Of a stretch of DNA of 64,000 nucleotides, positions 24,498 to 33,794 are shown in pieces. The position numbers were made by a program, and so were the translations under genes. The stretch is from positions 682,001 to 746,000 of the forward strand of contig NZ_CP090376.1 of assembly GCF_022836875.1 (NCBI RefSeq), in the 5' to 3' direction. Position 1 is the stretch's first letter. Every line of letters begins with the position of its first letter. Below the pieces are notes generated by a model. That model had not been told where the DNA came from, searched no databases, and worked only from the letters and a program-made list of their open reading frames with translations. The DNA is from Flavobacterium enshiense (GTDB lineage Bacteria; Bacteroidota; Bacteroidia; Flavobacteriales; Flavobacteriaceae).

Positions 24498-27400
24498 TAT
24501 TTTTAAAATAGGTTTGCACCTTCTGATTAAAATTTGGGCGCAAAGGTAAGCTTTGTCTATTTAAAATTTCAACACTGTTTAAATATTCTTTCAAAGCCGG
24601 CGGTATTTGATTCGCCTGATTATTAAATACTTTCTGGTTTGTTTGGGATTGACGCTTGTTTTCTTCACCCTGTTGCTGAATCGCTTTATCTAACTTTAAA
24701 AGTTCATGTTTAAGATTCAACATCTTTTGCATCGTTTCGTTTTTAAAGCCTTTGTTCAATAATTGCTTTTCAATGTCCTGCATCTGTTTGGCAGCATTCT
24801 GGCCCATTCCTCCCATACCTTCTTTTTCCAAAGCCTTTTGCAAAGCTTCGCGCAGACGTTGCTGTTCTTTATAAATTTCAAGTACTTCCCCAGCATTTCC
24901 TTCGCCATCCTGTCCGCCTTCACCTTCCTTACTCCCTTTGTTTCCGTTTTTATCGGGTTGACCTTCTCCGGGTTTTTGACCTTTCTTCATACCCTTTTGC
25001 ATTTTTTGAGCGAGGCCTTCCTGTTTTTTAATGATATCCGGTAACTGCATGCCGCCTTGACCCTGACCAGGTTTGGGTTTTCCTTTACCAGAACCTTGAC
25101 CTTGTGCCGGCATATTCAACTCCATCTGCATCTGATTCATAGCATCACTCAAAAAATCGGCAAGCTTATTTGCAGAAGTAATGGTATACTGCTGATGTGA
25201 AACACCTTTTGGAATGTTGTTATCAGATAGGTTATCAATCGATTTTTCAATATTGTATTGAACATTACCAACCTCTTTGGTAATCATTTCAGATATTTTC
25301 GGATTACGGAGCGACATCGCAAACAAACTATCATCAACATGCCTAAACTGATTTTTTAAATCCTGCTGTTTCTTCAAAAGCTTGTTAAACCCAATTGTTC
25401 GCGATGTACTCGATTTAAAATCTTTCATAACATCTTCCTGAGAGAAAGAAAAGGCGAGGAGGTTATCCAAAATCTGTCGTAACATTTTGACATCTTCTTC
25501 CATTTGTTCCATGTCACCCATTTCCATAGACTGCTGCATCTTCTGACTCATCTGCTGCATCTTTTGAGCTGCAGACTTTTGCTTAGGTTTAGCTTTGGAC
25601 TGATTTTTTTTCTGTAATTCTTCGGAAGCATTCTTTAAATCCTCTTCAATACTTTGCTGTTCCTGCTTATCATTAGGAATATCCATCGGGGCTTTTAATT
25701 CCTTGTTTTCCTTATCAAGTTCGTTCAGCTCTTCCTGTATCTTGTCGAACTCTTTATTGATTTCATTTTGTTCTTTAGAATCATTGTCTTTGCTCTCAGC
25801 CAGTTTATCTTCTTTTTTAGAAAGCTGATCTAATTTTTCAGCAATCTGTTCGGCTTTCTTCTCAACATAAAAACGTTTGGTCATTTCTACCAACTGTTCC
25901 AGACTTTTCGTTTGGTCTTTCGTATTTTGTTTTAGTTTGTCAATTTTATCAAAAAGTTCCTCTTCTTGTAATTTATTGGTCAGCTCTTCTAATTCTTTAA
26001 GAAGCCTTTCATTTTTTTCTATCTCCTTTTCATTCTTATCCAGACGCTTCAATAATTCGTCTTTGAATTCATCTTTTTTTTCCGGGTTGAATTCTTTTAA
26101 ATTATCTTCCAGCTTTTTAGAAAACTCCTTCATCATTTCATCCTGCTGTTTCTGACGGTTGATGAAATCCTGAACTTTCTTCTGATCCTTAAAATCAAGG
26201 TTCGTTTTTTCTTTACCCATTTTTTGGAGTTTTTCCAATTCGGATAATTGCTTGTCCTGATTTTTAATCGATTTTTCTAAACTGTTGATATTGGAATTCT
26301 GTTCCTGAAGACTTTCTTCCTGTTTTTCATTCTCCGTTAATTCTCGATGACTGAAAACGGAAGACTTAGTGCTTTTATAATTATGCAACGCGTCATTATC
26401 AAAAATCTCAAAGTAATAATCGTAATCCACACCTTGCTGTAATGTTAATCCGGAAGGAAAACTGTACACAAACTGGTCAAACGAACTCTGCTTAACCGGA
26501 ATGTTCCCGCGACGGGCCTGTTTAGGATTATCCCTCGGATAAAAAATAACCTGAAGTTTCGTTAAGCCATAATCATCGGAAACCTGACCTAAAATCATAT
26601 TTCCTTTCAGTTTTAAACTGTCAGGAGCCTGTTCGATTGAAATCGTAGGGTACTGATCCTTAACCGTTGTAATCTGATAATGTAGTTTTTCGTGATTTTT
26701 AACCGCTTTATTAGAAGTAAAAATTTGATAATCAGTATTTTGTACTATACTTTTAGATAAACTGAAATACGATTCATTTTTTGTAAACGGAAATGATAGC
26801 TCATTGCTTTTCCAAACCACTTCAGTCGTTGTTAAGGCGTTAACTTTCCAGGTCACTTTGGAACCTTCAGGTACCACAGCATTTCCAGTTCCTAGAATAA
26901 TTTCCGCTTTTCTTCCTAAATACGAAGGGAAATGAACCACCATTTCAAAACTGGCAATAGTCGGAACGGCAACTACCTGTAATTCAAACGAATTTGAATA
27001 GATATCATTGGCAGATAACTGAAATTCTACATCTGCAGAAGGTTTCTCAAATTTGTACTGAAACAATCCGGGTTTAATCGATTCCAAATAATAACTTTCC
27101 TCACCAATGTTGATCATCGCATTTTCAGGAACAATTTTACCTATGGTTTTTACCTGAAGTAGAAAATCTTGACCTTGCTCAGCCTTTAATGAAGGATTCA
27201 AAATTTCGAATTCAAATGGGGCAGGAGGTGTGTACTGTTTTTTAAAATGCACCATTCTGTCAAAACTCTGCGTTATCATTCCGGAATTACCACTGACGAA
27301 AAACAACAGCAGAATTAATAGCGGCACTACAGCATAAGGTACAAATTTTAGATTCTTTTTAAAATTGATGGCATTCCCGAAAGGGATAGGTTTCAATGAA

Positions 27401-27804
27401 GCTGCCTTTTGTTCGATCGAAGCCAATAACAATTCGGAAGGATTCGACTGATCATTAAGCTGAAGGAAATTGGTAAGCTTATCACTGACTTCAGAAAAAT
27501 GATTCCCAATAATTTTTGAAGCTTCGGTATAATCGATTCCTTTCTGAAGTTTGAACAATTTAAAAACCGGAAACAGAATAAAACGAAGTAAAAGGAAAAT
27601 TTCAACCGAAACAAACAACCAGAATAGGAAAGTTCTTCCTTTTGGCGACAACCAAAGAAAATATTCCACCAAGAGCGTACCTATAAAATACAATACTCCC
27701 AATCCAATAAAAAGCAACGTACCTTTGAGTAACTCATTGGTATAAAACTTCTTAATGAAGGCTTCCAGTTTTTGAAATATCAGATTTTTGTTTTCCAAAA
27801 TCAC
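24484..27804 (-). CDS. DUF4175 family large membrane-anchored coiled-coil protein
   Basis: 1106 residues. Three membrane helices in the first 170 residues (LFIGLGVLYFIGTLLV, FLFWLFVSVEIFLLLRFILF, VPYAVVPLLILLLFFVSG) are followed by a beta-rich extracytoplasmic region (about 190-500) and then a very long Lys/Glu/Gln coiled coil (about 500-850), a Gly/Gln/Lys-rich low-complexity part (GQGSGKGKPKPGQGQGG) and more helices. The order matches DUF4175, a family found across Bacteroidota and Proteobacteria with unknown function, often near MoxR/DUF58/vWA genes that are not here. It is first in an operon with ybeY, transcribed away from the candidate origin. Location: inner membrane with large periplasmic part. 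Confidence 0.85.
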   Translation of the reverse strand: MILENKNLIFQKLEAFIKKFYTNELLKGTLLFIGLGVLYFIGTLLVEYFLWLSPKGRTFLFWLFVSVEIFLLLRFILFPVFKLFKLQKGIDYTEASKIIGNHFSEVSDKLTNFLQLNDQSNPSELLLASIEQKAASLKPIPFGNAINFKKNLKFVPYAVVPLLILLLFFVSGNSGMITQSFDRMVHFKKQYTPPAPFEFEILNPSLKAEQGQDFLLQVKTIGKIVPENAMINIGEESYYLESIKPGLFQYKFEKPSADVEFQLSANDIYSNSFELQVVAVPTIASFEMVVHFPSYLGRKAEIILGTGNAVVPEGSKVTWKVNALTTTEVVWKSNELSFPFTKNESYFSLSKSIVQNTDYQIFTSNKAVKNHEKLHYQITTVKDQYPTISIEQAPDSLKLKGNMILGQVSDDYGLTKLQVIFYPRDNPKQARRGNIPVKQSSFDQFVYSFPSGLTLQQGVDYDYYFEIFDNDALHNYKSTKSSVFSHRELTENEKQEESLQEQNSNINSLEKSIKNQDKQLSELEKLQKMGKEKTNLDFKDQKKVQDFINRQKQQDEMMKEFSKKLEDNLKEFNPEKKDEFKDELLKRLDKNEKEIEKNERLLKELEELTNKLQEEELFDKIDKLKQNTKDQTKSLEQLVEMTKRFYVEKKAEQIAEKLDQLSKKEDKLAESKDNDSKEQNEINKEFDKIQEELNELDKENKELKAPMDIPNDKQEQQSIEEDLKNASEELQKKNQSKAKPKQKSAAQKMQQMSQKMQQSMEMGDMEQMEEDVKMLRQILDNLLAFSFSQEDVMKDFKSSTSRTIGFNKLLKKQQDLKNQFRHVDDSLFAMSLRNPKISEMITKEVGNVQYNIEKSIDNLSDNNIPKGVSHQQYTITSANKLADFLSDAMNQMQMELNMPAQGQGSGKGKPKPGQGQGGMQLPDIIKKQEGLAQKMQKGMKKGQKPGEGQPDKNGNKGSKEGEGGQDGEGNAGEVLEIYKEQQRLREALQKALEKEGMGGMGQNAAKQMQDIEKQLLNKGFKNETMQKMLNLKHELLKLDKAIQQQGEENKRQSQTNQKVFNNQANQIPPALKEYLNSVEILNRQSLPLRPNFNQKVQTYFKNNDKL

Positions 27805-27913
27805 TTCTTTCTATATAACCGATAAAACTACAATTTAAATTAAAACGAAAATCAAAAAAATAAGTTAAACATCGAAAAGCAAATCATTCCATTCTAAAAA
27901 TTTGAAAAGCTTC

Positions 27914-27930
27914 ATTCGAAGTTGTCAACA
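27914..27930 (+). repeat. Direct repeat copy 1 in the candidate origin
   Basis: ATTCGAAGTTGTCAACA; repeats at 28304-28320 with a single difference (G to A), 390 bases apart. The right half is a DnaA-box-like sequence. Confidence 0.7.
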
Positions 27931-28303
27931 TATATTAAAAACAACAAAAAATATTTTTTTAAAATTTAAATAAATGATTTGTTATTATAGTCTGTTAATA
28001 GTTGGAATAACTTTGCTTTTAAAGGCTTTGTTTTGAGTTTATCCTTTTTTATACCGGGTTATCAACAGTGTTATTTCAAGTTAAAGCTTTGTAAATCAAA
28101 AGTAAGTTTTAGGTTATTAACAATCGTTGAAATGTATTTTTTTATCGATGATCTTAATAATTAACAATGCGGTTTCCTGTTGATAACTTGTTATTTGCTC
28201 TTGATAAATAAAAAGTAAAATATAAAAACTTCATTAGGATTTTCCATTCCGGTTTTTGATTAGAAAAATTCCCGATACAAACAAAAAACAGTTGTAAAAT
28301 TCT

Positions 28304-28320
28304 ATTCGAAGTTATCAACA
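28304..28320 (+). repeat. Direct repeat copy 2 in the candidate origin
   Basis: ATTCGAAGTTATCAACA; partner of 27914-27930 (16 of 17 bases). Contains an exact TTATCAACA box. Confidence 0.7.
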
Positions 28321-28621
28321 AATGTTGTTAATCGGTAAAAGCTTGTTTTTCAACGATAACTGAATTTTAATTAACAATATTGATATCTGCTGTCAAATTA
28401 TTATATAATTAACTGAAAATCAGCTATTTTATTAAGTATTTGATAATCCTAAAAAAGCTATTAGTTGCATAATTATCGTAGTATTAAGCTATTACTGCAA
28501 CAATACGTTTTAATGTACATTTCTTATTTAGTTAAACAGTCAGTATTATCAATTTTTAATAATATATAGGTGTAATTCATATTTCAAATTCACTATCGTT
28601 TCAATTGCCATATCGAAATAG

Positions 28622-28629
28622 TATCTTTG
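28622..28629 (+). promoter_or_regulatory. Promoter -7 box of gltX
   Basis: TATCTTTG fits TAnnTTTG, giving a leader of about 47 bases. A TTG at 28605-28607 is only 14 bases upstream, shorter than ideal. Confidence 0.5.
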
Positions 28630-28680
28630 CATCACATTTCGACAACTTTAGTGTGAAATAAAAACAAAAATAGATATAAA

Positions 28681-30192
28681 ATGTCAAAACCGGTAAGAGT
28701 GCGTTTTGCACCCAGTCCAACAGGACCTTTACACATAGGTGGTGTCCGAACCGCTTTATTCAACTATTTATTTGCTAAAAAACACGGCGGAACCTTTTAT
28801 TTACGTGTAGAAGATACCGATCAGAACCGTTTTGTTCCAGGAGCTGAACAATATATTATGGAAGCTTTGGAATGGTTGGGGATTGCTCCGGATGAAACCG
28901 TGGGTAAAAATGAAAAATTTGGTCCTTACCGTCAAAGCGAGCGTAAACCATTATACAAACAATATGCTGATCAACTTGTTAACAGTGGTTGGGCTTATTA
29001 TGCTTTTGATTCGGCAGCCGATTTGGATCAGTTGCGTAAAAATGCTGAAGAAGAAGGTAAAACATTTATCTATAATCATACCGTTCGCGAACATTTGGAT
29101 ACTTCGCTTACAAATTCGGCTGAAAAAGTAGCAGAGCGAATTGCCAATGGTGAAGAATTTGTAATCCGATTTAAAACGCCGGTTAACGAAACGTTACATC
29201 TGAAAGATATTATTAGAGGTGATATTAAATTTGACACGAACTTATTAGACGATAAAGTATTGTTTAAAAGTGACGGGATGCCAACCTATCACCTGGCCAA
29301 TATTGTAGACGATCATTTGATGGAAACTTCGCATGTAATCCGCGGAGAAGAATGGTTACCTTCGTTACCGTTACACGATTTGTTATATAAAGCTTTTGGT
29401 TGGGAAGCGCCTGAATTTGCGCATTTACCGTTGATTTTAAAACCGGTGGGCAATGGGAAATTATCCAAGCGTGATGGGGATAAATTAGGATTCCCGGTTT
29501 TCCCATTGGATTGGAATGATCCTGTGTCAGGTGAAAAATCTTCGGGATACAGAGAAAAAGGATTTTTCCCGGGAGCTGTGGTAAACTTCTTATCGTTATT
29601 GGGATGGAACGATGGTACCGACCAGGAATTGTTTTCATTGGAAGAGTTAGTGGCTAAATTCGACCTGAACCGAGTACACAAAGCCGGAGCTAAATTCGAC
29701 CCTGAAAAAAACAAATGGTTCAATCAGCACTATCTTAAATTACAGTCGGATGCTTCTTTAGCTGAAAAATTCATGCCTATTTTAACTGAAAAAGGGATTG
29801 AAACCGATATCGATTATGTGACCAAAGTGGTGGCTTCGGTAAAAGAACGTGCGACTTTCGTAACCGATTTATATGAATTGAGCGATTTCTTCTTTGTGGC
29901 ACCAACCACTTATGATGAAAAAGCGGCCAAAAACTGGAAGGAAGAAACGCCTCATTTAATGCAGGAATTGATTTCGGTATTGGAAAATATTGGAGATTTC
30001 ACTTCGGTAAACATCGAAACCATTGTAAAAGACTGGATGACGAAAAACGAAATAGGGATGGGGAAAGTGATGCAGCCGTTCCGATTGAGTTTGGTGGGTG
30101 CCTTGAAAGGTCCGCATCTTTTTGACATTGTGGAAATGATTGGAAAAGAAGAAACTATTTTACGACTACAGAAAGCAATCGCTACATTATAA
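28681..30192 (+). CDS. gltX: Glutamyl-tRNA synthetase
   Basis: 503 residues, class I synthetase. APSPTGPLHIGGVRTALFNYLF holds the HIGH motif (18-21), VEDTDQNRF is the family block, and KLSKRDG (about 260-266) is the KMSKS equivalent. It charges tRNA-Glu. Since glnS is present in the same window, this enzyme need not mischarge tRNA-Gln and is probably the discriminating type. It is the first gene rightward of the candidate origin and ends at a strong bidirectional terminator, so it is its own unit. Confidence 0.97.
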   Translation: MSKPVRVRFAPSPTGPLHIGGVRTALFNYLFAKKHGGTFYLRVEDTDQNRFVPGAEQYIMEALEWLGIAPDETVGKNEKFGPYRQSERKPLYKQYADQLVNSGWAYYAFDSAADLDQLRKNAEEEGKTFIYNHTVREHLDTSLTNSAEKVAERIANGEEFVIRFKTPVNETLHLKDIIRGDIKFDTNLLDDKVLFKSDGMPTYHLANIVDDHLMETSHVIRGEEWLPSLPLHDLLYKAFGWEAPEFAHLPLILKPVGNGKLSKRDGDKLGFPVFPLDWNDPVSGEKSSGYREKGFFPGAVVNFLSLLGWNDGTDQELFSLEELVAKFDLNRVHKAGAKFDPEKNKWFNQHYLKLQSDASLAEKFMPILTEKGIETDIDYVTKVVASVKERATFVTDLYELSDFFFVAPTTYDEKAAKNWKEETPHLMQELISVLENIGDFTSVNIETIVKDWMTKNEIGMGKVMQPFRLSLVGALKGPHLFDIVEMIGKEETILRLQKAIATL

Positions 30193-30200
30193 GAAAGAAA

Positions 30201-30228
30201 AAGCCCCGAGAATTTCGGGGCTTTTTTA
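30201..30228 (+). terminator. Bidirectional terminator between gltX and the convergent gene
   Basis: Perfect 9-bp stem AAGCCCCGA (30201-30209) and TCGGGGCTT (30215-30223), loop GAATT, T run on the right and A-rich run on the left, so it can stop transcription from both sides. Confidence 0.9.
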
Positions 30229-31680
30229 TTATTCAAAGTAGTTCAATTTGTAATAGGTTTCGTTATCGGTTTCTACTGACCAGATACTGCCATTATTGCC
30301 GAATGTGGTACCGAAATATTTTTTTGTATCAGAATTTAATGAATTGATATACTTTTTATAATTTTCATTCGTTTCGTAAGCAATCAACCCATTAGGATCA
30401 AACATTTTACCTTTTACTTTTATTTGATCGTTTGTGTAAAAAGACTGTATAAAATCTCTGTTACCGCTCATTAAGTTGACTTTTTCTTTGGCTTTTAAGC
30501 TTATTTTATTAGCCTTTATTATTTGTCCGGTATTTACATCTAAAAATGCATAATGAACATAGTTGTTGTGATAGCCAGATGCGACTGTAAACATTACTCT
30601 GTTTTTTTCCAAACGCAAGCCATTCGATATTCTTATAAGATGCACCTTATCGTTAAATTCTTCTTTATCGATGATTTCATTTTCAGACTGCCATATTTTC
30701 TTACCGGTTTTATCGAATTTGAAAACATAATAACCTCCTGGTTGATTGTAATCGTTCAATTCTTTTGCTTTTTTTCCAAGTAGTCCGAAAACATATACAT
30801 CACCCGTTTCTGAATCGACTGTGAAGTTATTAATCCCTAAATCGTTGGAAAAAACCTGAAGTGTTTTATCAAACTTTCCGTCTTTAAATTTTGATAGTCC
30901 AACGTTGGAATAAATATGAAAGAAGTTGTTTAAAGTTACCGTGTAACTAAGCTCATTTATTTTTTTTCCTTCAAAATCATAGATAGTTCGGTATATGGTT
31001 GTAGTTTTATAATCCTTACTGATTGACTTTGTTACGATTTCAAAAGTTTCGTTGTTAAGCGGTCGTACATAAAAACCTAAGTCTTCAGTTGGTTTGATAA
31101 GGTCTTTACCCTTCAGCCTTTCAATATCTGGTTTTTCCAGTTTTATCCTTTTGTGCTTCTTTTTTGTCGTAATTTCGGTTAGTTCAAGATAGATATCGTT
31201 TTTCTCAATGTCTATTTTTTCCTTTCCTTTTTCGTTTGATAAACCAATTTCGTATAAATCGTTAAAATCGTACTCCATTACATCAATGCGATTGAATCTT
31301 GTTTTCTCGGAAGTGCTGATTTTTGAAAGGAATTTTTTATCTACAAAATACTTATAGGTATTACCTTGATAACTCATTGGACTATAGTCAACTGCTGAAA
31401 AAATGTTTCCTGATTCGGAAAATTTCACATTCATCAGTTCAGCATTTGAAACTAATTCTTCCTTATTTCCATTACTGTCATAGGTGTGTAAAGAAGTAAT
31501 CATTCGGTTAGTTGAAAGCGCGACATGTTTTCCTTTTTCTATAACAAACTTGTTTTTAGAATATAAAAAATCATAAGATAAAGGAACATTATCTTTTTCG
31601 AATTTATCTTCAATTATAGTTGTTTGTGCGCTCAAGCCCAAACCCGTCAACAAACTAAAAATAAGAATATTTTTTTTCAT
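30229..31680 (-). CDS. Secreted protein of unknown function (WD/beta-propeller-like repeats possible)
   Basis: 483 residues from the ATG at 31680, chosen because it gives a clean signal peptide MKKNILIFSLLTGLGLSAQ; a frame running 42 bases further upstream adds an unlikely hydrophobic stretch. The mature protein is Lys/Asn-rich with many short strand-like segments such as 'FTVDSETGDVYVFGLLG' and 'GGYYVFKFDKTGKKIWQSE', which look like propeller blades describing state values, but no named family is recognised. The final segment has 'NNGSIWSVETDNETYYKLNYFE'. Likely periplasmic or outer-surface. It converges on gltX. Confidence 0.6.
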   Translation of the reverse strand: MKKNILIFSLLTGLGLSAQTTIIEDKFEKDNVPLSYDFLYSKNKFVIEKGKHVALSTNRMITSLHTYDSNGNKEELVSNAELMNVKFSESGNIFSAVDYSPMSYQGNTYKYFVDKKFLSKISTSEKTRFNRIDVMEYDFNDLYEIGLSNEKGKEKIDIEKNDIYLELTEITTKKKHKRIKLEKPDIERLKGKDLIKPTEDLGFYVRPLNNETFEIVTKSISKDYKTTTIYRTIYDFEGKKINELSYTVTLNNFFHIYSNVGLSKFKDGKFDKTLQVFSNDLGINNFTVDSETGDVYVFGLLGKKAKELNDYNQPGGYYVFKFDKTGKKIWQSENEIIDKEEFNDKVHLIRISNGLRLEKNRVMFTVASGYHNNYVHYAFLDVNTGQIIKANKISLKAKEKVNLMSGNRDFIQSFYTNDQIKVKGKMFDPNGLIAYETNENYKKYINSLNSDTKKYFGTTFGNNGSIWSVETDNETYYKLNYFE

Positions 31681-31770
31681 CAAAAAATAGATTAAGGTTA
31701 GTAATAAAATAAAAACAGACAAGTATATGTAAATATATTTGTCTGCTCTTTATTTTTATTAAAAAAATTG

Positions 31771-32427
31771 TTACAAATTAAACAACAGCTGTCCGGTAAG
31801 AATACCGATATGTCCTTTAAAATCTCCGTTGGTTTTTAATTCGAGTTCCTCTTTATTATTCAGGTTGTTCAGGATGTTGTTCATCCCGTATTGGTAATTA
31901 ACCAAAGCACGAACGCGTCGGTTACCTGCAGAAAAACCGATATAAAGGTTACCGTTTATTTTGGTAATGTCTGTTATGTCCTTTGCAGTCAGAAGAATAT
32001 TGTCTTCTAAAAGATTGTGTTCGTATTTACCGTCAAATTTCAGTTTGTCGTTTATCTGAAGTACCGGACCTAAATCCAATGAAACATGGTCTTTTACTAT
32101 GTTATAACTTAGCAATAAACGAATTTGAACAGCCATCAGTTTGTATTCTACATTCTCTTTTTGCATTAAAGGGGAAAGCGTAGCCACAGTAAAATTATTT
32201 TCCGAAAACTGCATTCCATAAATCATGCTGAAATCGTTATAATAATTACCTCTAACCTGCATTCCGGCCGACCAGCCCATTTCCGGTTGGGTATTAAAAT
32301 TGGATGTCATCAGTGAGCTCTGATTTACACCGGCATAAATACCGATTCGGTTTCCGTCGCGATATCCGTATTGTGCAAATCCTTGTAAGGCAGCCAATAA
32401 GAATAAAATAATGTGTAGTTTTTTCAT
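31771..32427 (-). CDS. Outer-membrane beta-barrel (PorT-like fold) protein
   Basis: 218 residues, signal peptide MKKLHIILFLLAALQGFAQ. 'GIYAGVNQSSLMTSNF' and 'PEMGWSAGMQVRGNYYNDFSMIYGMQFSENNF' followed by alternating strands and a terminal 'GHIGILTGQLLFNL' are typical of the small Bacteroidota outer-membrane barrels annotated OMP_b-brl_2 or porin-family/PorT-like. Ligand and role are unknown. It is followed 90 bases later by the secreted protein on the same strand and faces away from the SPFH gene. Confidence 0.7.
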   Translation of the reverse strand: MKKLHIILFLLAALQGFAQYGYRDGNRIGIYAGVNQSSLMTSNFNTQPEMGWSAGMQVRGNYYNDFSMIYGMQFSENNFTVATLSPLMQKENVEYKLMAVQIRLLLSYNIVKDHVSLDLGPVLQINDKLKFDGKYEHNLLEDNILLTAKDITDITKINGNLYIGFSAGNRRVRALVNYQYGMNNILNNLNNKEELELKTNGDFKGHIGILTGQLLFNL

Positions 32428-32532
32428 TTGAAGAAAATCAAAAATTTCGGCAAATGTAAACTTATTTCATAAACAATTGTAACATTTAACTACAGTATAC
32501 GTATAATCCTATAAATAACTAAACTATTTATT

Positions 32533-33498
32533 ATGATAACACTTCCTATTTTATTAGTGATCGGATTCTTTCTGTTTCTGGCCTCTTTTTTCACTGTTAA
32601 ACAGCAAACGGCTGTAATTGTAGAGCGCTTTGGTAAGTTTAACAGTATCAGACAATCCGGTTTACAGATTAAAATTCCGGTTTTTGATCGTATTGCCGGA
32701 CGTGTAAATCTGAGAATACAGCAATTGGATGTTATCATTGAAACAAAAACGAAAGATAACGTATTCGTAAAAATGAAAGTTTCTGTTCAGTTTAAAGTAT
32801 TGCAGGAGAAAGTGTATGATGCTTTTTACAAATTGGAATTTCCTCATGATCAGATTACTTCCTATGTATTCGACGTGGTACGTGCCGAGGTGCCAAAGTT
32901 GATTTTGGACGATGTTTTTGAGCGTAAAGATGATATAGCAGTTGCGGTAAAACGTGAACTGAATGAGGCGATGACTACTTACGGATATGAAATTATCAAT
33001 ACATTGGTTACCGATATTGACCCGGATATTCAGGTGAAAAACGCCATGAACCGTATCAATGCTGCCGACCGTGAGAAAACTGCTGCCGAATATGAAGCGG
33101 AAGCTCAACGTATAAGAATTGTAGCCAAAGCCAAAGCGGAAGCAGAAAGCAAGCGTTTGCAAGGCCAAGGTATTGCCGATCAGCGAAGAGAAATAGCTCG
33201 TGGTTTGGTGGAAAGTGTGGAAGTGTTGAATAATGTTGGAATTAATTCTCAGGAGGCATCGGCTTTAATAGTGGTGACGCAACATTATGATACCCTTCAG
33301 TCTATTGGAGCTGATACTAATTCAAACCTGATTTTGTTGCCAAATTCACCACAGGCGGGAAGTGATATGTTGAACAACATGGTGGCTTCTTTTTCGGCCA
33401 GCAATCAGATTGGTGAAACCATGAAAAATCAACCGAAACGAACTAAGAAAAAAGATGACCACACGTCTTTGGATTACAATCCGTCAGATCCTGAATAA
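32533..33498 (+). CDS. SPFH/stomatin-like membrane scaffold protein
   Basis: 321 residues. One N-terminal membrane helix (LPILLVIGFFLFLASFFTV, about 4-22) is followed by a band-7 domain: QQTAVIVERFGKF, SGLQIKIPVFDRIAGRVNLR, VSVQFKV, then a coiled coil ADREKTAAEYEAEAQRIRIVAKAKAEAESKRLQGQGIADQR and the C-terminal ILLPNSP. These proteins oligomerise on membranes and form rings around proteases or lipid domains. The partner NfeD/YbbK-type gene usually found next door is absent. Transcribed alone and convergent with the DUF6327 cassette. Confidence 0.92.
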   Translation: MITLPILLVIGFFLFLASFFTVKQQTAVIVERFGKFNSIRQSGLQIKIPVFDRIAGRVNLRIQQLDVIIETKTKDNVFVKMKVSVQFKVLQEKVYDAFYKLEFPHDQITSYVFDVVRAEVPKLILDDVFERKDDIAVAVKRELNEAMTTYGYEIINTLVTDIDPDIQVKNAMNRINAADREKTAAEYEAEAQRIRIVAKAKAEAESKRLQGQGIADQRREIARGLVESVEVLNNVGINSQEASALIVVTQHYDTLQSIGADTNSNLILLPNSPQAGSDMLNNMVASFSASNQIGETMKNQPKRTKKKDDHTSLDYNPSDPE

Positions 33499-33514
33499 TA
33501 GTTTATTAAAAAAC

Positions 33515-33543
33515 AAAAAGAGGTCAAAAGGCCTCTTTTTTTA
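33515..33543 (+). terminator. Bidirectional terminator between SPFH gene and membrane cassette
   Basis: Stem AAAAAGAGGTC (33515-33525) and GGCCTCTTTTT (33530-33540) with an AAAA loop and one G-U pair; flanked by A and T runs, able to work both ways. Confidence 0.85.
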
Positions 33544-33786
33544 TTCCATAAATTTCGTGAACTTCCTTATAAGTAGCGGAAGCAGTATGTTTTTTAATAA
33601 TCCAGATTTACTTATGATTTCTCCGGTGTTTCCTAAAAAGTTTTTTACCATTCCTATCGGTGTTATACCTTCCATAGTTTTTTCCATGGTAAGGGCCAAT
33701 TTTCTCACATCGATTTCTTTCTGGAGTTTTAAGATTTCCAAATCACGATCAATTTCGTCATATGAGGAATACACTTTAGGTTTCAT
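33541..33786 (-). CDS. Small protein, DUF6327-like
   Basis: 81 residues. 'YSSYDEIDRDLEILKLQKEIDVRKL' is a charged helix, followed by 'LIRKFTKF' near the C-terminus with a hydrophobic helix (LLKNILLPLLI) that may associate with the membrane. I connect it with the DUF6327 family by memory of this pattern. It is the last gene of a three-gene minus-strand run with the holin-like gene 8 bases upstream and the YtxH-domain gene before that. Function unknown; the cassette layout recalls E. coli yqjD-yqjE-yqjK, in which this would correspond to yqjK. Confidence 0.6.
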   Translation of the reverse strand: MKPKVYSSYDEIDRDLEILKLQKEIDVRKLALTMEKTMEGITPIGMVKNFLGNTGEIISKSGLLKNILLPLLIRKFTKFME

Positions 33787-33794
33787 ATATCGGA

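Larger units (their letters stand above)
27805..28680. other. Candidate chromosome replication origin (oriC), gene-free AT-rich region
   Basis: 876 bases without a supportable gene, between divergently transcribed DUF4175 and gltX. Three exact TTATCAACA boxes lie at 28059-28067 (+), 28312-28320 (+) and 28178-28186 (-). One-base variants are TTGTCAACA (27922-27930, +) and TTATTAACA (28114-28122, +); TTAACAACA (28323-28331, -) is more distant. TTATCAACA differs from the E. coli DnaA box TTATCCACA in one base. Long AT-only tracts (27931-28000) could be unwinding elements. A 17-base direct repeat (27914-27930 and 28304-28320) includes two boxes. parS sites lie about 4 to 6 kb away. No dnaA gene is visible, so the call rests on motif clustering and context. 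Confidence 0.6.

Noticed and set aside
25877..26155. Ser/Leu/Phe-rich plus-strand ORF opposite DUF4175
   Set aside because: It is the antisense reading of the Lys/Glu-rich coiled coil, giving an artificial Ser/Phe composition.
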